From NCBI RefSeq assembly GCF_947498515.1, contig NZ_CANMKO010000007.1:237153-301152 (forward strand): 64,000 nucleotides of DNA, read 5' to 3'. The stretch is from an uncultured Pelagimonas sp. (lineage in GTDB: Bacteria; Pseudomonadota; Alphaproteobacteria; Rhodobacterales; Rhodobacteraceae). A program made the translations under genes and the position numbers. The notes under the pieces are model-generated. The model did no database searches and had not been told where the DNA came from. It worked only from the letters and a program-made list of their open reading frames with translations. This document shows, piece by piece, positions 35,569-43,770 of the stretch (its first letter is position 1; every line of letters starts with the position of its first letter).

Positions 35569-37107
35569 ATGCTTTGGTCACTTATCAAGATTATCGTGTT
35601 TGCCGTGCTTGTTGCGGCATTGGCCTATGGGTTTGGTTTTCTCATCGAAAGCGATGGCACCGGGTTGGCGCAGGCTCAAATCACACTGATGGGTGTTGAA
35701 TACACGCTTAGTCCCGTCATGTTGGTTCTGGTGCTGATCGTTTCGGTTGTCGCGCTCTACTTGTTGTTCAAACTGGCCGGTTTCCTTGTCGCTTTGTTGC
35801 GATGGATCAACGGCGACGAAACGGCCATTAGCCGTTATTTTGACCGGAATCGCGAACGCAAAGGGTACCAGGCTTTGTCCGAAGGGATGATGGCGCTGGC
35901 CTCTGGTGAAGGTCAGCTGGCAATGGCCAAGGCCAAAAAAGCCAACAAATACCTTCATAAGCCAGAGTTGACCGACTTGATCACCGCCCAAGGGGCCGAG
36001 ATGGTTGGGGATAGCCAAAAGGCGGAAGAGGTCTATAAACGACTGTTGCAAGACGAGCGGACCCGCTTTGTTGGCGTGCGCGGCTTGATGAAGCAAAAGC
36101 TTGATTCCGGGGATACAGATACGGCGTTGAAACTTGCTGAGCGTGCCTTTGCTATTAAGCCAAAGCATGGCGAAGTGGGCGATACATTGCTGCGTTTGCA
36201 GGCCGAGTCCAAAGATTGGGGTGGGGCGCGCAAAACCCTGTCGACCAAGCTTAAGAACGGCGCCCTACCGCGCGACGTGTTCAAACGCCGCGATGCTGTT
36301 TTGGCTCTGTCGAATGCGATCGAAATCAAGGATAGCGACGAAAGCGCAGCGGCTGCCGAAGCGGCCATCGCAGCAAACAAAGCCTCGCCCGATCTGGTTC
36401 CTGCCGCAGCTTTGGCAGCCCGTGGGTTTATCGAACAAAATCGCAAACGCAACGCTATCAAGGTGATCAAGAAAACTTGGGCTGTGCATCCGCACCCCGA
36501 TTTGGCGGCTGCCTTTGCGGCGATTGAGCCGAACGAGACACCCGAGGCGCGGTTGAAGCGATTTGATCCACTGTTGAAAATCCTGCCCGAAGATCGTGAA
36601 ACCAAACTGCTCAAGGCGGAATTGCATCTCGCGGCCGAAGATTTCCCCGGTGCCCGTCGTGCGCTTGGCGATTTGATCGAAAACGATCCCGATGCACGTG
36701 TTTTGGCGATTATGGCGGCGGTTGAACGTGGCGAAGGTGCGCCAGATACCGTTGTGCGTGGTTGGTTGGCCAAGGCGGTTACCGCACCGCGCGGACCACA
36801 ATGGGTTTGCGAGAACTGCAATACGATTCATGCCGAATGGGCCCCACTGTGCTCGAGCTGCTCTGCGTTTGATACGCTGGAATGGACAAGCCCGCCGCAG
36901 TCCGAAGTGGTCTTGCCAGCCGGTGCCAACATGTTGCCGTTGATTGTCGGAGCGCTTGAAGACAAATCCGAAGACGCACCGGCGGATATCATCGTTGCAA
37001 ACCCGGACTTAGAGGACGGTGCAGAGACCGCGGCTGAGACTGTTGAGGCCGAGGTGATCGAAGATGCCGAAACCGTCGAAGAGCCGGTACCAGCCGGTCA
37101 AAAATAA
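35569..37107 (+). CDS. HemY-like heme-biosynthesis-associated TPR membrane protein
   Basis: A 512-residue protein with two N-terminal membrane segments (about 3-27 and 44-70) and a cytoplasmic tail of TPR-like helices. It matches the HemY_N family by LAYGFGFLIESDG and LRWINGDETAISRYFDRNRERKGYQALSEGMMALASGE (key parts: ISRYFDRNRERKGYQAL, GMMALASGEGQLA). The C-terminal region carries a four-cysteine zinc ribbon, CENCNTIHAEWAPLCSSCS near residue 415, followed by an acidic tail. The enterobacterial HemY gene sits in the hem operon, but its molecular role is uncertain. The gene starts 12 bases after mic60, so the three genes form an operon. A terminator follows. Confidence 0.88.
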   Translation: MLWSLIKIIVFAVLVAALAYGFGFLIESDGTGLAQAQITLMGVEYTLSPVMLVLVLIVSVVALYLLFKLAGFLVALLRWINGDETAISRYFDRNRERKGYQALSEGMMALASGEGQLAMAKAKKANKYLHKPELTDLITAQGAEMVGDSQKAEEVYKRLLQDERTRFVGVRGLMKQKLDSGDTDTALKLAERAFAIKPKHGEVGDTLLRLQAESKDWGGARKTLSTKLKNGALPRDVFKRRDAVLALSNAIEIKDSDESAAAAEAAIAANKASPDLVPAAALAARGFIEQNRKRNAIKVIKKTWAVHPHPDLAAAFAAIEPNETPEARLKRFDPLLKILPEDRETKLLKAELHLAAEDFPGARRALGDLIENDPDARVLAIMAAVERGEGAPDTVVRGWLAKAVTAPRGPQWVCENCNTIHAEWAPLCSSCSAFDTLEWTSPPQSEVVLPAGANMLPLIVGALEDKSEDAPADIIVANPDLEDGAETAAETVEAEVIEDAETVEEPVPAGQK

Positions 37108-37119
37108 CGTATGATTTTG

Positions 37120-37148
37120 GGTGCTCCGCAGATTGTGGGGCACCTTTT
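37120..37148 (+). terminator. Terminator of the hemD-mic60-hemY operon
   Basis: GGTGCTCC (37120-37127) pairs with GGGGCACC (37137-37144) with one wobble, followed by TTTT. Confidence 0.65.
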
Positions 37149-37152
37149 CAGT

Positions 37153-38763
37153 TTAGGGTCTGATGTCGTTAACCGGCTGTGCTCCGGTCGCCATGGTTCG
37201 AACGATCATTTGGGATTCAAATGGTTTCAAGATCAGACGCGCCGATGTCATTTTCGAAACACTGGCGCATTGCAAATCCGGCAATGCATTGAAAAGCGAT
37301 GTGTCATTGCATGGGTCGAAACTGCGGGCGGTTTGCGGCCCTGCTAGATAGCTTTCGCTTTGAACACCATCGCCGGTGATGATCTCGTGATGATCAAAAA
37401 GCAGATGGTAGTAGGCGACGTCGCGCCCGTGTGACACGCACGTGATCTTGTCCCCATCCACCAAATCAATAGCCCTGACCAGGACTTCCTTTTCAAAGAA
37501 CATGAGTTGGGCCGTACTGTTTTTCACCAGCAACCGGTGATTGGGGGAAAGCCAGGTTTCCCGCCTGTTGCCCATTGCGCCTGCGCTGAAACGTACCGGA
37601 GCATTCACCCCGATGGCTTTGCGTACTGACCTTCCGATCCAGCGCAAAACCTGAGGCCCGCGATCCTGCGTTTCGACCAAATCCCCAACGTTCAAAGCTT
37701 CGATTGGAACGCCGCCGTGCGGGGTTTTGATCCGGGTGCCATGGGTGAAACACGGGGCGGTGGTGATCAGATCGACAAAACCAACATCGGTATGGCCGTG
37801 TTCATCTTGGACCGTATAGGTAAAAAAGTTGTCGCCCACAGTCGACGCCGCCCCAGCAAGTACCACTCCCTCGGAGGTCACTTGCAGATCTTCTCCTGTG
37901 GCAAGCGTAATTGTGTCCCCGATGCTGACGGGTTGCCCATTGATGTGGGTGATTTGCAACTCGGAATCCGTTGTGGACACATCATTGGCCAGCAGGTCGT
38001 GATTGACCTCTTCGCCCAAACGCACGTGGATTTCATCATCACCGGCAATCAACTCTGTTTGAACAGAATCCGCAGCTATCAAGAGGTTGCTGTCATATTC
38101 GGCGTCGCCGCCATCGGCGATGCCAATCTTGATCGAGTTGGTCACGCCCGGTGTCACCGGTGCCTTGAGGGTTAGGGTGACCGTGAAGCCATCCATCTCC
38201 GTATTGTACGTGTCATCGGTGGCCGCATTGTCGATATAGAGATTGGAATTGTCGACATCGTTGATCTCATCAATCGATATTTCGCCCGAGCCTACAGTGA
38301 GTTCCGCCTGAACCCCATTGACCCATATGCCGACCGCATCGTTAAAGCCGCCATCGACAAAATCGAGGTATTCCTCAGAGGAGAACACGATTTGCATCGA
38401 AAGCGTGCTGCCTTCTGGGACAAAATCCGCCTCAAAAACTGCGGCGTCAAAGGTTGTCATGCCCGAAATGGCATCGAGGTCTGCGTCGCCAGCGGTGTTG
38501 TGAATGGTTGTTGTGTCGTCGGTTACATTGACGTCACCGCTGCTATTGGTGATGTCGGCGGCTGTTCCCGTCGACAAAATCACACCGCTGTCGGATGGGG
38601 TTACACCAGGGGCAACTGTGTCGCCATTGGTATAAATTCCGGACGCTGTTGCGGCCCCAGTATAGGTTGCGGATACAATAGAGACCCCTTCGCCGAACAT
38701 GGTGTCAGCCATATCCATAGCGGTCGCAGAGCTATCAATCGGCAACTCATTAGCGGTGGGCAT
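37153..38763 (-). CDS. Secreted Hint-domain protein with choice-of-anchor-L domain
   Basis: A 536-residue protein with no usual signal peptide and an acidic, Asp/Thr-rich composition, as in type-I-secreted surface proteins. Residues about 15-235 form a choice-of-anchor-L type domain (VVFSSEEYLDF-like: MQIVFSSEEYLDFVDGGFND, GFTVTLTLKAPV). A cadherin-like segment follows (EVNHDLLANDVSTTDSELQI, TYTVQDEHGHTDVGFVDL). From residue 338 a Hedgehog/intein (Hint) domain begins with Cys338 in APCFTHGTRIKTPHG, then VGDLVETQDRGPQVLRW, the block-B-like SPNHRLLV, and LLFDHHEIITGDGVQSES. Such domains can autoprocess. The start at 38763 has GAGAGAG upstream. It is a lone gene with no type I transporter beside it; the function is unknown. 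Confidence 0.8.
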   Translation of the reverse strand: MPTANELPIDSSATAMDMADTMFGEGVSIVSATYTGAATASGIYTNGDTVAPGVTPSDSGVILSTGTAADITNSSGDVNVTDDTTTIHNTAGDADLDAISGMTTFDAAVFEADFVPEGSTLSMQIVFSSEEYLDFVDGGFNDAVGIWVNGVQAELTVGSGEISIDEINDVDNSNLYIDNAATDDTYNTEMDGFTVTLTLKAPVTPGVTNSIKIGIADGGDAEYDSNLLIAADSVQTELIAGDDEIHVRLGEEVNHDLLANDVSTTDSELQITHINGQPVSIGDTITLATGEDLQVTSEGVVLAGAASTVGDNFFTYTVQDEHGHTDVGFVDLITTAPCFTHGTRIKTPHGGVPIEALNVGDLVETQDRGPQVLRWIGRSVRKAIGVNAPVRFSAGAMGNRRETWLSPNHRLLVKNSTAQLMFFEKEVLVRAIDLVDGDKITCVSHGRDVAYYHLLFDHHEIITGDGVQSESYLAGPQTARSFDPCNDTSLFNALPDLQCASVSKMTSARLILKPFESQMIVRTMATGAQPVNDIRP

Positions 38764-39094
38764 CTGCTCTCTCTTTACTTGTTACGGTGTCAGTCTAGAA
38801 ACGCCCACTTAACAACGTTCAAACAAACTGATTGGCAAAAGAGATATTTGCGATATTTCTTTTGGGTGTCGTCACTTAAATCGTTTTAAAACCGGAAAGT
38901 TGCTTAAAGTTTTAAAGCTTTTGTTCCTCGGCCATTTTCCGGGTGGGCGCACTAGAAACGGGTTTTCAAACAAAACAGCCATCTGCAGGCATTTGACCGC
39001 CAAAATGTGAATGCTTTCCAAGGTGACTGGGACTTGTACTTCACTTGAAAAAGGCGCTTCATGGCGGTGTATTTCAGAGCAAAGAGGCCGCATT
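38764..39094. other. 331-base intergenic region without a gene
   Basis: Both strands were read. No plausible coding frame is seen. An A+T-rich part near 38881-38925 contains a perfect 10-bp palindrome GTTTTAAAAC (38883-38892). It must contain the promoter of the Hint gene (minus) and probably that of the 39095 gene (plus), but no convincing -35/-10 pair was found. Confidence 0.5.
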
Positions 39095-39502
39095 ATGCGT
39101 TCCAATCTTATCTCTATTTTCAAGAGAATGTGGACGGCGGCCCCCTTGGCGACCATCGTTTTTGTAATCGCGTTGATGGCAACAGTTGTGTTCAGCGTCA
39201 GGGCAACAGTCTTCTGGATAAAAAGACCGCCGGCATCGGAACGCGCTTTGCCAGTGGCGGCGTGGATGACGCCTCGATATATCGCCCGGTCATGGGGGGT
39301 GCCACCCAAGGTGCTCGCAGAGGCCATCAAGGCCCCGATGCCTCCGCCGGATGGACCGATGAGTCTCACCGAACTTGCTCAGATGCGCGGTGTTCCAGTT
39401 GAACAAGTCATTGCCGAAGCCGAAGCCGCCATAGCCGCGATATTTGCCGAACGGGGGCGGCCTCTTCCGGAGCAACACGTAAAACCAGAGGTCAGCGAAT
39501 GA
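39095..39502 (+). CDS. Small single-pass membrane protein upstream of dedA
   Basis: A 135-residue protein of unknown function. The ATG at 39095 (MRSNLISIFKRMW) has AGAGG 10 bases upstream and leaves a single membrane segment near residues 15-38 (LATIVFVIALMATVVFSVRA); a longer frame from 39011 lacks such support. The soluble remainder is short: a Pro-rich start, RSWGVPPKVLAEAI, and LTELAQMRGVPVEQVIAEAEAAIA, which looks like a small helical pair with a degenerate helix-turn-helix feel. Its stop overlaps the dedA start by 4 bases (ATGA), so it acts with DedA or at least is co-translated with it. Confidence 0.7.
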   Translation: MRSNLISIFKRMWTAAPLATIVFVIALMATVVFSVRATVFWIKRPPASERALPVAAWMTPRYIARSWGVPPKVLAEAIKAPMPPPDGPMSLTELAQMRGVPVEQVIAEAEAAIAAIFAERGRPLPEQHVKPEVSE

Positions 39503-40104
39503 CCGAGACGGTTTTTGGCCTCGTCGCGCAATACGGCGTCTATGTGATTTTCGCTTCCGCGTTTTTGTCCTGTCTGGCGCTGCCGATCCCGACATCTCTG
39601 ATGATGTTGACTGGCGGGGCCTTTGTCGCCTCTGGGGATCTCACCTTCTGGTCGGTCGGCATATCCGCCTATCTTGGCGCGGTGCTTGGGGATCAGGCCG
39701 GATACTTTATTGGTCGTGCTGGAGGTGCCCCCCTTACCGCGCGTTTGTCGCAAAGTCCGTCACGGGCAAAGGTGCTGACCCAAGCGCAGCAACTTGTTGA
39801 CCGGCGTGGCGGATTGGGCGTGTTTTTCTCAACTTGGGCGGTGGCACCGCTTGGCCCATGGGTCAATTTCATATCCGGAGCCACCGGTTTGAATTGGTGG
39901 CGGTTTGCCGTGTGGGATGTGTTGGGGGAAACGGTGTGGGTCACGGTCTATGTCGGCCTTGGCTATATGTTCATGGATCAGGTCGCAACTGTGGCTGAAA
40001 TCATGGGCGACGTGATTGGTCTATTGGTGGCCGTTGTCTTGGCCGTTGCGTCGGCAATGTGGATCCGGGCGGTGTTGAAAAACAAACGTAGGGTCCCTGC
40101 GTAG
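39499..40104 (+). CDS. DedA-family (VTT/SNARE-associated) membrane protein
   Basis: A 201-residue polytopic inner-membrane protein. The DedA features are an early re-entrant loop around LALPIPTSLMMLTGGAFV, the conserved AYLGAVLGDQAGYFIGRAGG and the second loop FFSTWAVAPLGPWVNFISGATGLNWWRF (key APLGPWVNFISG), then two C-terminal membrane helices. DedA proteins are implicated in membrane lipid scrambling, undecaprenyl phosphate recycling and pH or ion homeostasis. The usual Arg of the F-x-x-R segment is replaced here by Trp in FFSTWAVAPLGP. It is coupled to the preceding small membrane protein by an ATGA overlap. The 193 bases after it separate it from the tup operon. Confidence 0.82.
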   Translation: MTETVFGLVAQYGVYVIFASAFLSCLALPIPTSLMMLTGGAFVASGDLTFWSVGISAYLGAVLGDQAGYFIGRAGGAPLTARLSQSPSRAKVLTQAQQLVDRRGGLGVFFSTWAVAPLGPWVNFISGATGLNWWRFAVWDVLGETVWVTVYVGLGYMFMDQVATVAEIMGDVIGLLVAVVLAVASAMWIRAVLKNKRRVPA

Positions 40105-40297
40105 CGCTCTGACTTACTAAGATATGGACAAAATTCCCACGGCTTTTCCGGTTGTTACGAATGTCCCGGTCAAATTGTCCGGGCGTTCAAAAATATTGGC
40201 TGAAAAATAAAAAATTTGTCGGAAATCCGGGTTTCTGACGCTGTTCCCTAGGGCACAAGGTTGCAATACTGCGCCCACCAGAGGGGGAGTGACAGAA

Positions 40298-41002
40298 ATG
40301 ATTGACCTGTGGGACGGTCTGTCCCGCGCGTTTTGGCTTGTGGTGACGCTTGATGCGGAACTTGTAGAGATCGCCTTGCGCTCGCTTCAGGTCACGCTCA
40401 GCGCCTTGGTGGTTGCCTCCGCCATCGCCCTGCCATTGGCCGCGCTATTGGCGGTGCGCCGATTTCGGGCGCGGCGCGGCGTTATCGCGGTGATGAACGC
40501 ATTGATGGGTCTGCCACCCGTTGTTGTTGGTTTGGTTGTCTATGTCTTGCTGTCGCGCTCCGGGCCTTTTGGGGTGCTGGGGTTGCTGTTTACCCCGACG
40601 GCGATGGTGATTGCTCAGGTCATTATCATCGTGCCGCTGATTGCCAGCATTGCGCATCAATCGCTCCGTGATCTTTGGGCCGAATATCACGATCTCTTGA
40701 TCTCGATGAATGTCACCCAAACCCAAAAGATCAAAACCCTGTTGTGGGACGCACGGCGCGCACTGCTTACCGCGTCTCTGGCCGGGTTTGGCCGCGCCAT
40801 CGGCGAGGTCGGCGCGATTATGATTGTCGGTGGCAATATCGACAACGCCACCCGTGTTTTGACCACCGCCATCGCCCTTGAAACCGGCAAGGGCAACTTT
40901 GCCTTGGCGCTTGGACTTGGCTTTGTCCTGATCGGATTGGCGATCATTGTGAACCTCGCGATCCACTGGCTAGGGCGCACAGAACGGGAGGGCCGCTGGT
41001 GA
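40298..41002 (+). CDS. tupB: Tungstate ABC transporter permease TupB
   Basis: A 234-residue inner-membrane permease with about five or six membrane segments. The cytoplasmic EAA-type loop that docks with the ATPase is visible as LISMNVTQTQKIKTLLWDARRALLTASLAGFGRAIGEVGAIMIVGG (key AGFGRAIGEVGAIMIVGGN), and LMGLPPVVVGLVVYVLLSRSGPFG is characteristic of the TupB/WtpB-like group. The ATG at 40298 follows GAGGGGGAG at 40281-40289; a GTG at 40289 is an alternative that would overlap the ribosome site. The stop overlaps tupC by 4 bases (GTGA). With tupC and tupA it imports tungstate; molybdate cannot be excluded. The 193-base upstream region has a 5-bp hairpin (CCCGG 40165-40169/CCGGG 40179-40183) but no recognised Moco or Tuco RNA. 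Confidence 0.9.
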   Translation: MIDLWDGLSRAFWLVVTLDAELVEIALRSLQVTLSALVVASAIALPLAALLAVRRFRARRGVIAVMNALMGLPPVVVGLVVYVLLSRSGPFGVLGLLFTPTAMVIAQVIIIVPLIASIAHQSLRDLWAEYHDLLISMNVTQTQKIKTLLWDARRALLTASLAGFGRAIGEVGAIMIVGGNIDNATRVLTTAIALETGKGNFALALGLGFVLIGLAIIVNLAIHWLGRTEREGRW

Positions 41003-41712
41003 GAGATATGTTCCCTCTGTCCGTCAAAGGCGCGCAGACGTCTCGGCGCGGAAAAACGCTTGTTGGCCCTGTAGACCTTGAATTGGAAGGCACGGGCACA
41101 TGTGTTGTGGTCGGGCCAAATGGGGCGGGTAAAACCACGCTTTTGCGCCTTCTCCACGGAGCGGCCCGTTTGAATTCCGGAACGATCGAATGGGCATGCC
41201 CAACCGAAGAAGCCCACCACGAACAGGTTTTTGTGTTTCAACGCCCGGTCATGTTGCGCCGTTCGGTAGAAGAGAACCTAATTTACCCGTTGCGGATGCG
41301 CGGCATGTCGAAGTCCGACGCCCGTGCCAAGGCGCAGGATTGGGCCAAACGAGTTGGGTTACAGGATATGTTGCGCCGTCCCGCGCCGGTTCTTTCTGGT
41401 GGCGAACAGCAAAAGCTTGCCCTAGCCCGCGCGTTGATCGTGCAACCGAAACTGGTTTTTTTGGACGAACCCTGTGCGTCGCTCGATGGCCGCGCGATGC
41501 GCGAGATCGAAGAGGTCCTGCAAGAGGCCCGTGCCAGCGGAACTCGCCTGATTATGTCCACACATGACATGGGACAAGCACGGCGGCTGGCAGATAGTGT
41601 AGTCTTCATGTTTAAGGGCCGGGTTCATGAACACTCTCCGGCTCAAAAGTTCTTTTCGTCGCCTGATACGCCTCAGGCATCTGCATTCCTCAGAGGAGAT
41701 ATCGTGGAATGA
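40999..41712 (+). CDS. tupC: Tungstate ABC transporter ATP-binding protein TupC
   Basis: A 237-residue ATPase. Walker A is VGPNGAGKTTLLRL, the Q-loop is VFQRPVMLRRSVEENL, the signature is LSGGEQQKLALARAL, Walker B is LVFLDEPCASLDG and the H-loop is STHDMGQARRLAD. The start is GTG at 40999 with GGGAGGG just upstream, and it overlaps the tupB stop by 4 bases; the stop overlaps the tupA start by 4. No C-terminal regulatory (MOP/TOBE) domain is present, which fits TupC rather than ModC. Confidence 0.93.
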   Translation: MRDMFPLSVKGAQTSRRGKTLVGPVDLELEGTGTCVVVGPNGAGKTTLLRLLHGAARLNSGTIEWACPTEEAHHEQVFVFQRPVMLRRSVEENLIYPLRMRGMSKSDARAKAQDWAKRVGLQDMLRRPAPVLSGGEQQKLALARALIVQPKLVFLDEPCASLDGRAMREIEEVLQEARASGTRLIMSTHDMGQARRLADSVVFMFKGRVHEHSPAQKFFSSPDTPQASAFLRGDIVE

Positions 41713-42509
41713 AACAGGTTTTTGCAACCTTAGCCGCCGTCATTATCGGAACCGCTGCTTTTGCTGGCGACAGCATGAAAATGGCGGTCACCACGTCGTT
41801 CTACAATTCCGGGCTGGCAGACATTTTGTTGCCTGAAATCCAAAAGGATTTGGACCTGGATGTGCAGCTGTTGGTGGTTGGAACGGGTCAGGCCTTGAAG
41901 CTTGGCCGCGCTGGGGATGTGGATGCGATCCTTGTCCATAGCCGCAAAGCCGAAGACAAGTTTCTTGCCGAAGGCTATGGCACGCATCGTCGTGAAATCA
42001 TGTACAACGATTTCGTTTTTATTGGCCCCAAGGATGATCCCGCGGGCATTCGTGGCGTACCTACCGCCGTGAACGCCTTGCAAAACATTTCTGACAAGGG
42101 CGCGGCGTTTGTTAGCCGTGGCGACGATAGCGGCACCCACAAGAAAGAGCTGAGCCTTTGGGGGTCTGCCGAGCTTGACGCCAAAGGGTTTGGCGGCTGG
42201 TACAATGCGGTTGGGGCTGGCATGGGCGCGTCGCTCAACACTGCGGCGGGCATGGGGGCCTATATCATGTCGGATCGGGCAAGTTGGCTGAACTTTGGAA
42301 ACAAAGGCGATCTTGAGCTGCTCTATGCTGGTGATCCGGTTCTGTTCAATCAATACGCCTATTTGCCGATCAATCCCGCCAAGCACAGCCATGTCAAAAC
42401 CGATTTGGCGGCCAAGCTTGAAGGTTGGTTGGTCTCTGACAAGGCCAAGGAACTGATCAATACCTACAAGATCAACGGCGAAACTCTCTTTGTGTTCAAC
42501 GCCGAATAA
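41709..42509 (+). CDS. tupA: Tungstate-binding periplasmic protein TupA
   Basis: A 266-residue periplasmic binding protein with a Sec signal (VFATLAAVIIGTAAFAG). Family marks are the ligand strand TTSFYNSGLADILLPEI, GTGQALKLGRAGDVDAILVHSRKAEDKFLAEGYG (key VDAILVHSRKAEDKF), AFVSRGDDSGTHKKEL and NTAAGMGAYIMSDR. TupA binds tungstate with very high affinity and prefers it to molybdate. It is the last gene of tupB-tupC-tupA and ends at a strong terminator. The placement next to a formate dehydrogenase cluster suggests that the metal is for that enzyme, a reasonable inference since tungsten formate dehydrogenases are known. Confidence 0.93.
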   Translation: MKQVFATLAAVIIGTAAFAGDSMKMAVTTSFYNSGLADILLPEIQKDLDLDVQLLVVGTGQALKLGRAGDVDAILVHSRKAEDKFLAEGYGTHRREIMYNDFVFIGPKDDPAGIRGVPTAVNALQNISDKGAAFVSRGDDSGTHKKELSLWGSAELDAKGFGGWYNAVGAGMGASLNTAAGMGAYIMSDRASWLNFGNKGDLELLYAGDPVLFNQYAYLPINPAKHSHVKTDLAAKLEGWLVSDKAKELINTYKINGETLFVFNAE

Positions 42510-42543
42510 GATGTGCGGCGGGGCCGTCGCCCCAAACCGCAAC

Positions 42544-42578
42544 GGCCCCTGCCTATCCTTCCGGGCAGGGGCCTTTTT
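42544..42578 (+). terminator. Rho-independent terminator of the tup operon
   Basis: GGCCCCTGCC (42544-42553) pairs exactly with GGCAGGGGCC (42564-42573) and is followed by TTTTTT. The convergent DUF6505 gene ends at 42584. Confidence 0.92.
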
Positions 42579-42583
42579 TATGG

Positions 42584-43066
42584 CTACTCTTCGTCGACGG
42601 ACCCGTGAATAGCGAATTGGTCTAGACCGGCTTCTTGGGGCTCAATCACGCGAAACGCTTCTTTGACACCGGCGTCGGTCAATTCTCGGGCGACGGTAAG
42701 CAAGGTGTTGGGAGGGTGATCCTCGCACAATTCTTGCATATGCGTGATTTCCTCAGCGGCGACAGGCAAAGCAGCCTCAACCGATGGGGCGCCGTAGTAG
42801 GTCACAAAGTGATTTGCCAATTGGGCCGTAAGGTCTGTTTTTTCGGCCTCGGTTATTTCGGTCACAGCAACAAATGTCACGCGGCCCGAGGTCTCCAAAC
42901 CAAACCAACCGTTGGCAAAGGCCTGACGCGCTTTGCCGGATAAATCGGCTTCGGACCAATTGGAAAACTCAAACCCGCCGGGAATGCACCATTCCCCGGT
43001 TCGGGCCGGAGAATGGAAGACGCGTTGGTCGGATTCGTCGAAATGGATCGCACGGGCGAGCTTCAT
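42584..43066 (-). CDS. DUF6505 family protein
   Basis: A 160-residue soluble protein of unknown function. It begins MKLARAIHFDESDQRVFHSPARTGEW and has ELCEDHPPNTLLTVARELTDAGVKEAFRVIEP near the C-terminus (key ELCEDHPPNTLLTV, GVKEAFRVIEP). I recognise it as the family that accompanies the ligase-like gene and Mrp in alphaproteobacterial formate dehydrogenase loci. It overlaps the ligase-like stop by 4 bases (ATGA), the last gene of a run of four. Confidence 0.75.
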   Translation of the reverse strand: MKLARAIHFDESDQRVFHSPARTGEWCIPGGFEFSNWSEADLSGKARQAFANGWFGLETSGRVTFVAVTEITEAEKTDLTAQLANHFVTYYGAPSVEAALPVAAEEITHMQELCEDHPPNTLLTVARELTDAGVKEAFRVIEPQEAGLDQFAIHGSVDEE

Positions 43067-43770
43067 GAGTCGTTCTCCAACAGGGTTGTGAGTGGGATCA
43101 GATGGGTTTCATTATCGTCACGCAAGAGCATGCCAAAATCTTCGTCCACACCAAGGAACGTGCCGTCTAGGCCGCCTTGCTGCATGGGTTCACCGACACC
43201 GTGCGCTAGCCCACGCCATTCCGCATGGAGCGGGCGTGTGCCTTCTACTTCCCAGCGGGTAATCCAGTTGAGCGTGTGGCGCGCCCAAGCTTCGACAAGG
43301 GCCGGGGCCTGAACATCTGCACAGCCCTCGGAATACAAAGCGGTTTCGTGCGGGTTTGCGCCGGGATTGTCATCTTTGGGCCAAAGCGGCAGGGTAAAGC
43401 CAACAACCAACCAATCAGGAACGGCCTCGGGATCGGTGTCCGAGGCCATGACACGGAATTGACCACAATCGGCCCCGTTGACTTGAATGCCACCCGCCCA
43501 TTCCAGGTGTACGGCGACCTCAGGTGGGGCCAACGCCCCCAGCGCATTCTGAAATCCAATCCCACAAAGCGGCAGCATCGCCATAGCATGGCGCAACGGT
43601 ACCTCGGGGGCAAAGACAAGAGCGCCCTCCAAGGTGCTGGTGCCCAAGTGATAGCAGATCAACCCCGCGTCGCAGCCCATCACCGCCCGTTGGCAGGCGG
43701 TGTCAAAAGCGTCGCCGTCACAGGCTTCGCCAGACATGAGGGGCGGGAATTGCAGCTCAGAACCGGTCAT
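43063..43770 (-). CDS. Biotin/lipoate-ligase-fold protein with DUF4444-like C-terminus
   Basis: A 235-residue protein with a biotin/lipoate protein ligase fold. The core is visible through WAGGIQVNG, positioned where active ligases have a K-W-P-N-D motif, and GADCGQFRVM, positioned where the second conserved GKKLAG-like lysine would be; both catalytic lysines are missing. The C-terminal 45 residues (GLDGTFLGVDEDFGMLLRDD, THLIPLTTLL) form a small barrel like DUF4444 or an SH3-type domain. So a binding rather than enzymatic role is plausible. The start at 43770 overlaps the mrp stop (ATGA) and is preferred to one 12 bases upstream. It lies between mrp and the DUF6505 gene in a tightly coupled unit. 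Confidence 0.7.
   Translation of the reverse strand: MTGSELQFPPLMSGEACDGDAFDTACQRAVMGCDAGLICYHLGTSTLEGALVFAPEVPLRHAMAMLPLCGIGFQNALGALAPPEVAVHLEWAGGIQVNGADCGQFRVMASDTDPEAVPDWLVVGFTLPLWPKDDNPGANPHETALYSEGCADVQAPALVEAWARHTLNWITRWEVEGTRPLHAEWRGLAHGVGEPMQQGGLDGTFLGVDEDFGMLLRDDNETHLIPLTTLLENDS

Noticed and set aside
40105..40297. Molybdenum or tungsten cofactor riboswitch before tupB
   Set aside because: Only a 5-bp hairpin and no conserved Moco RNA core could be recognised.
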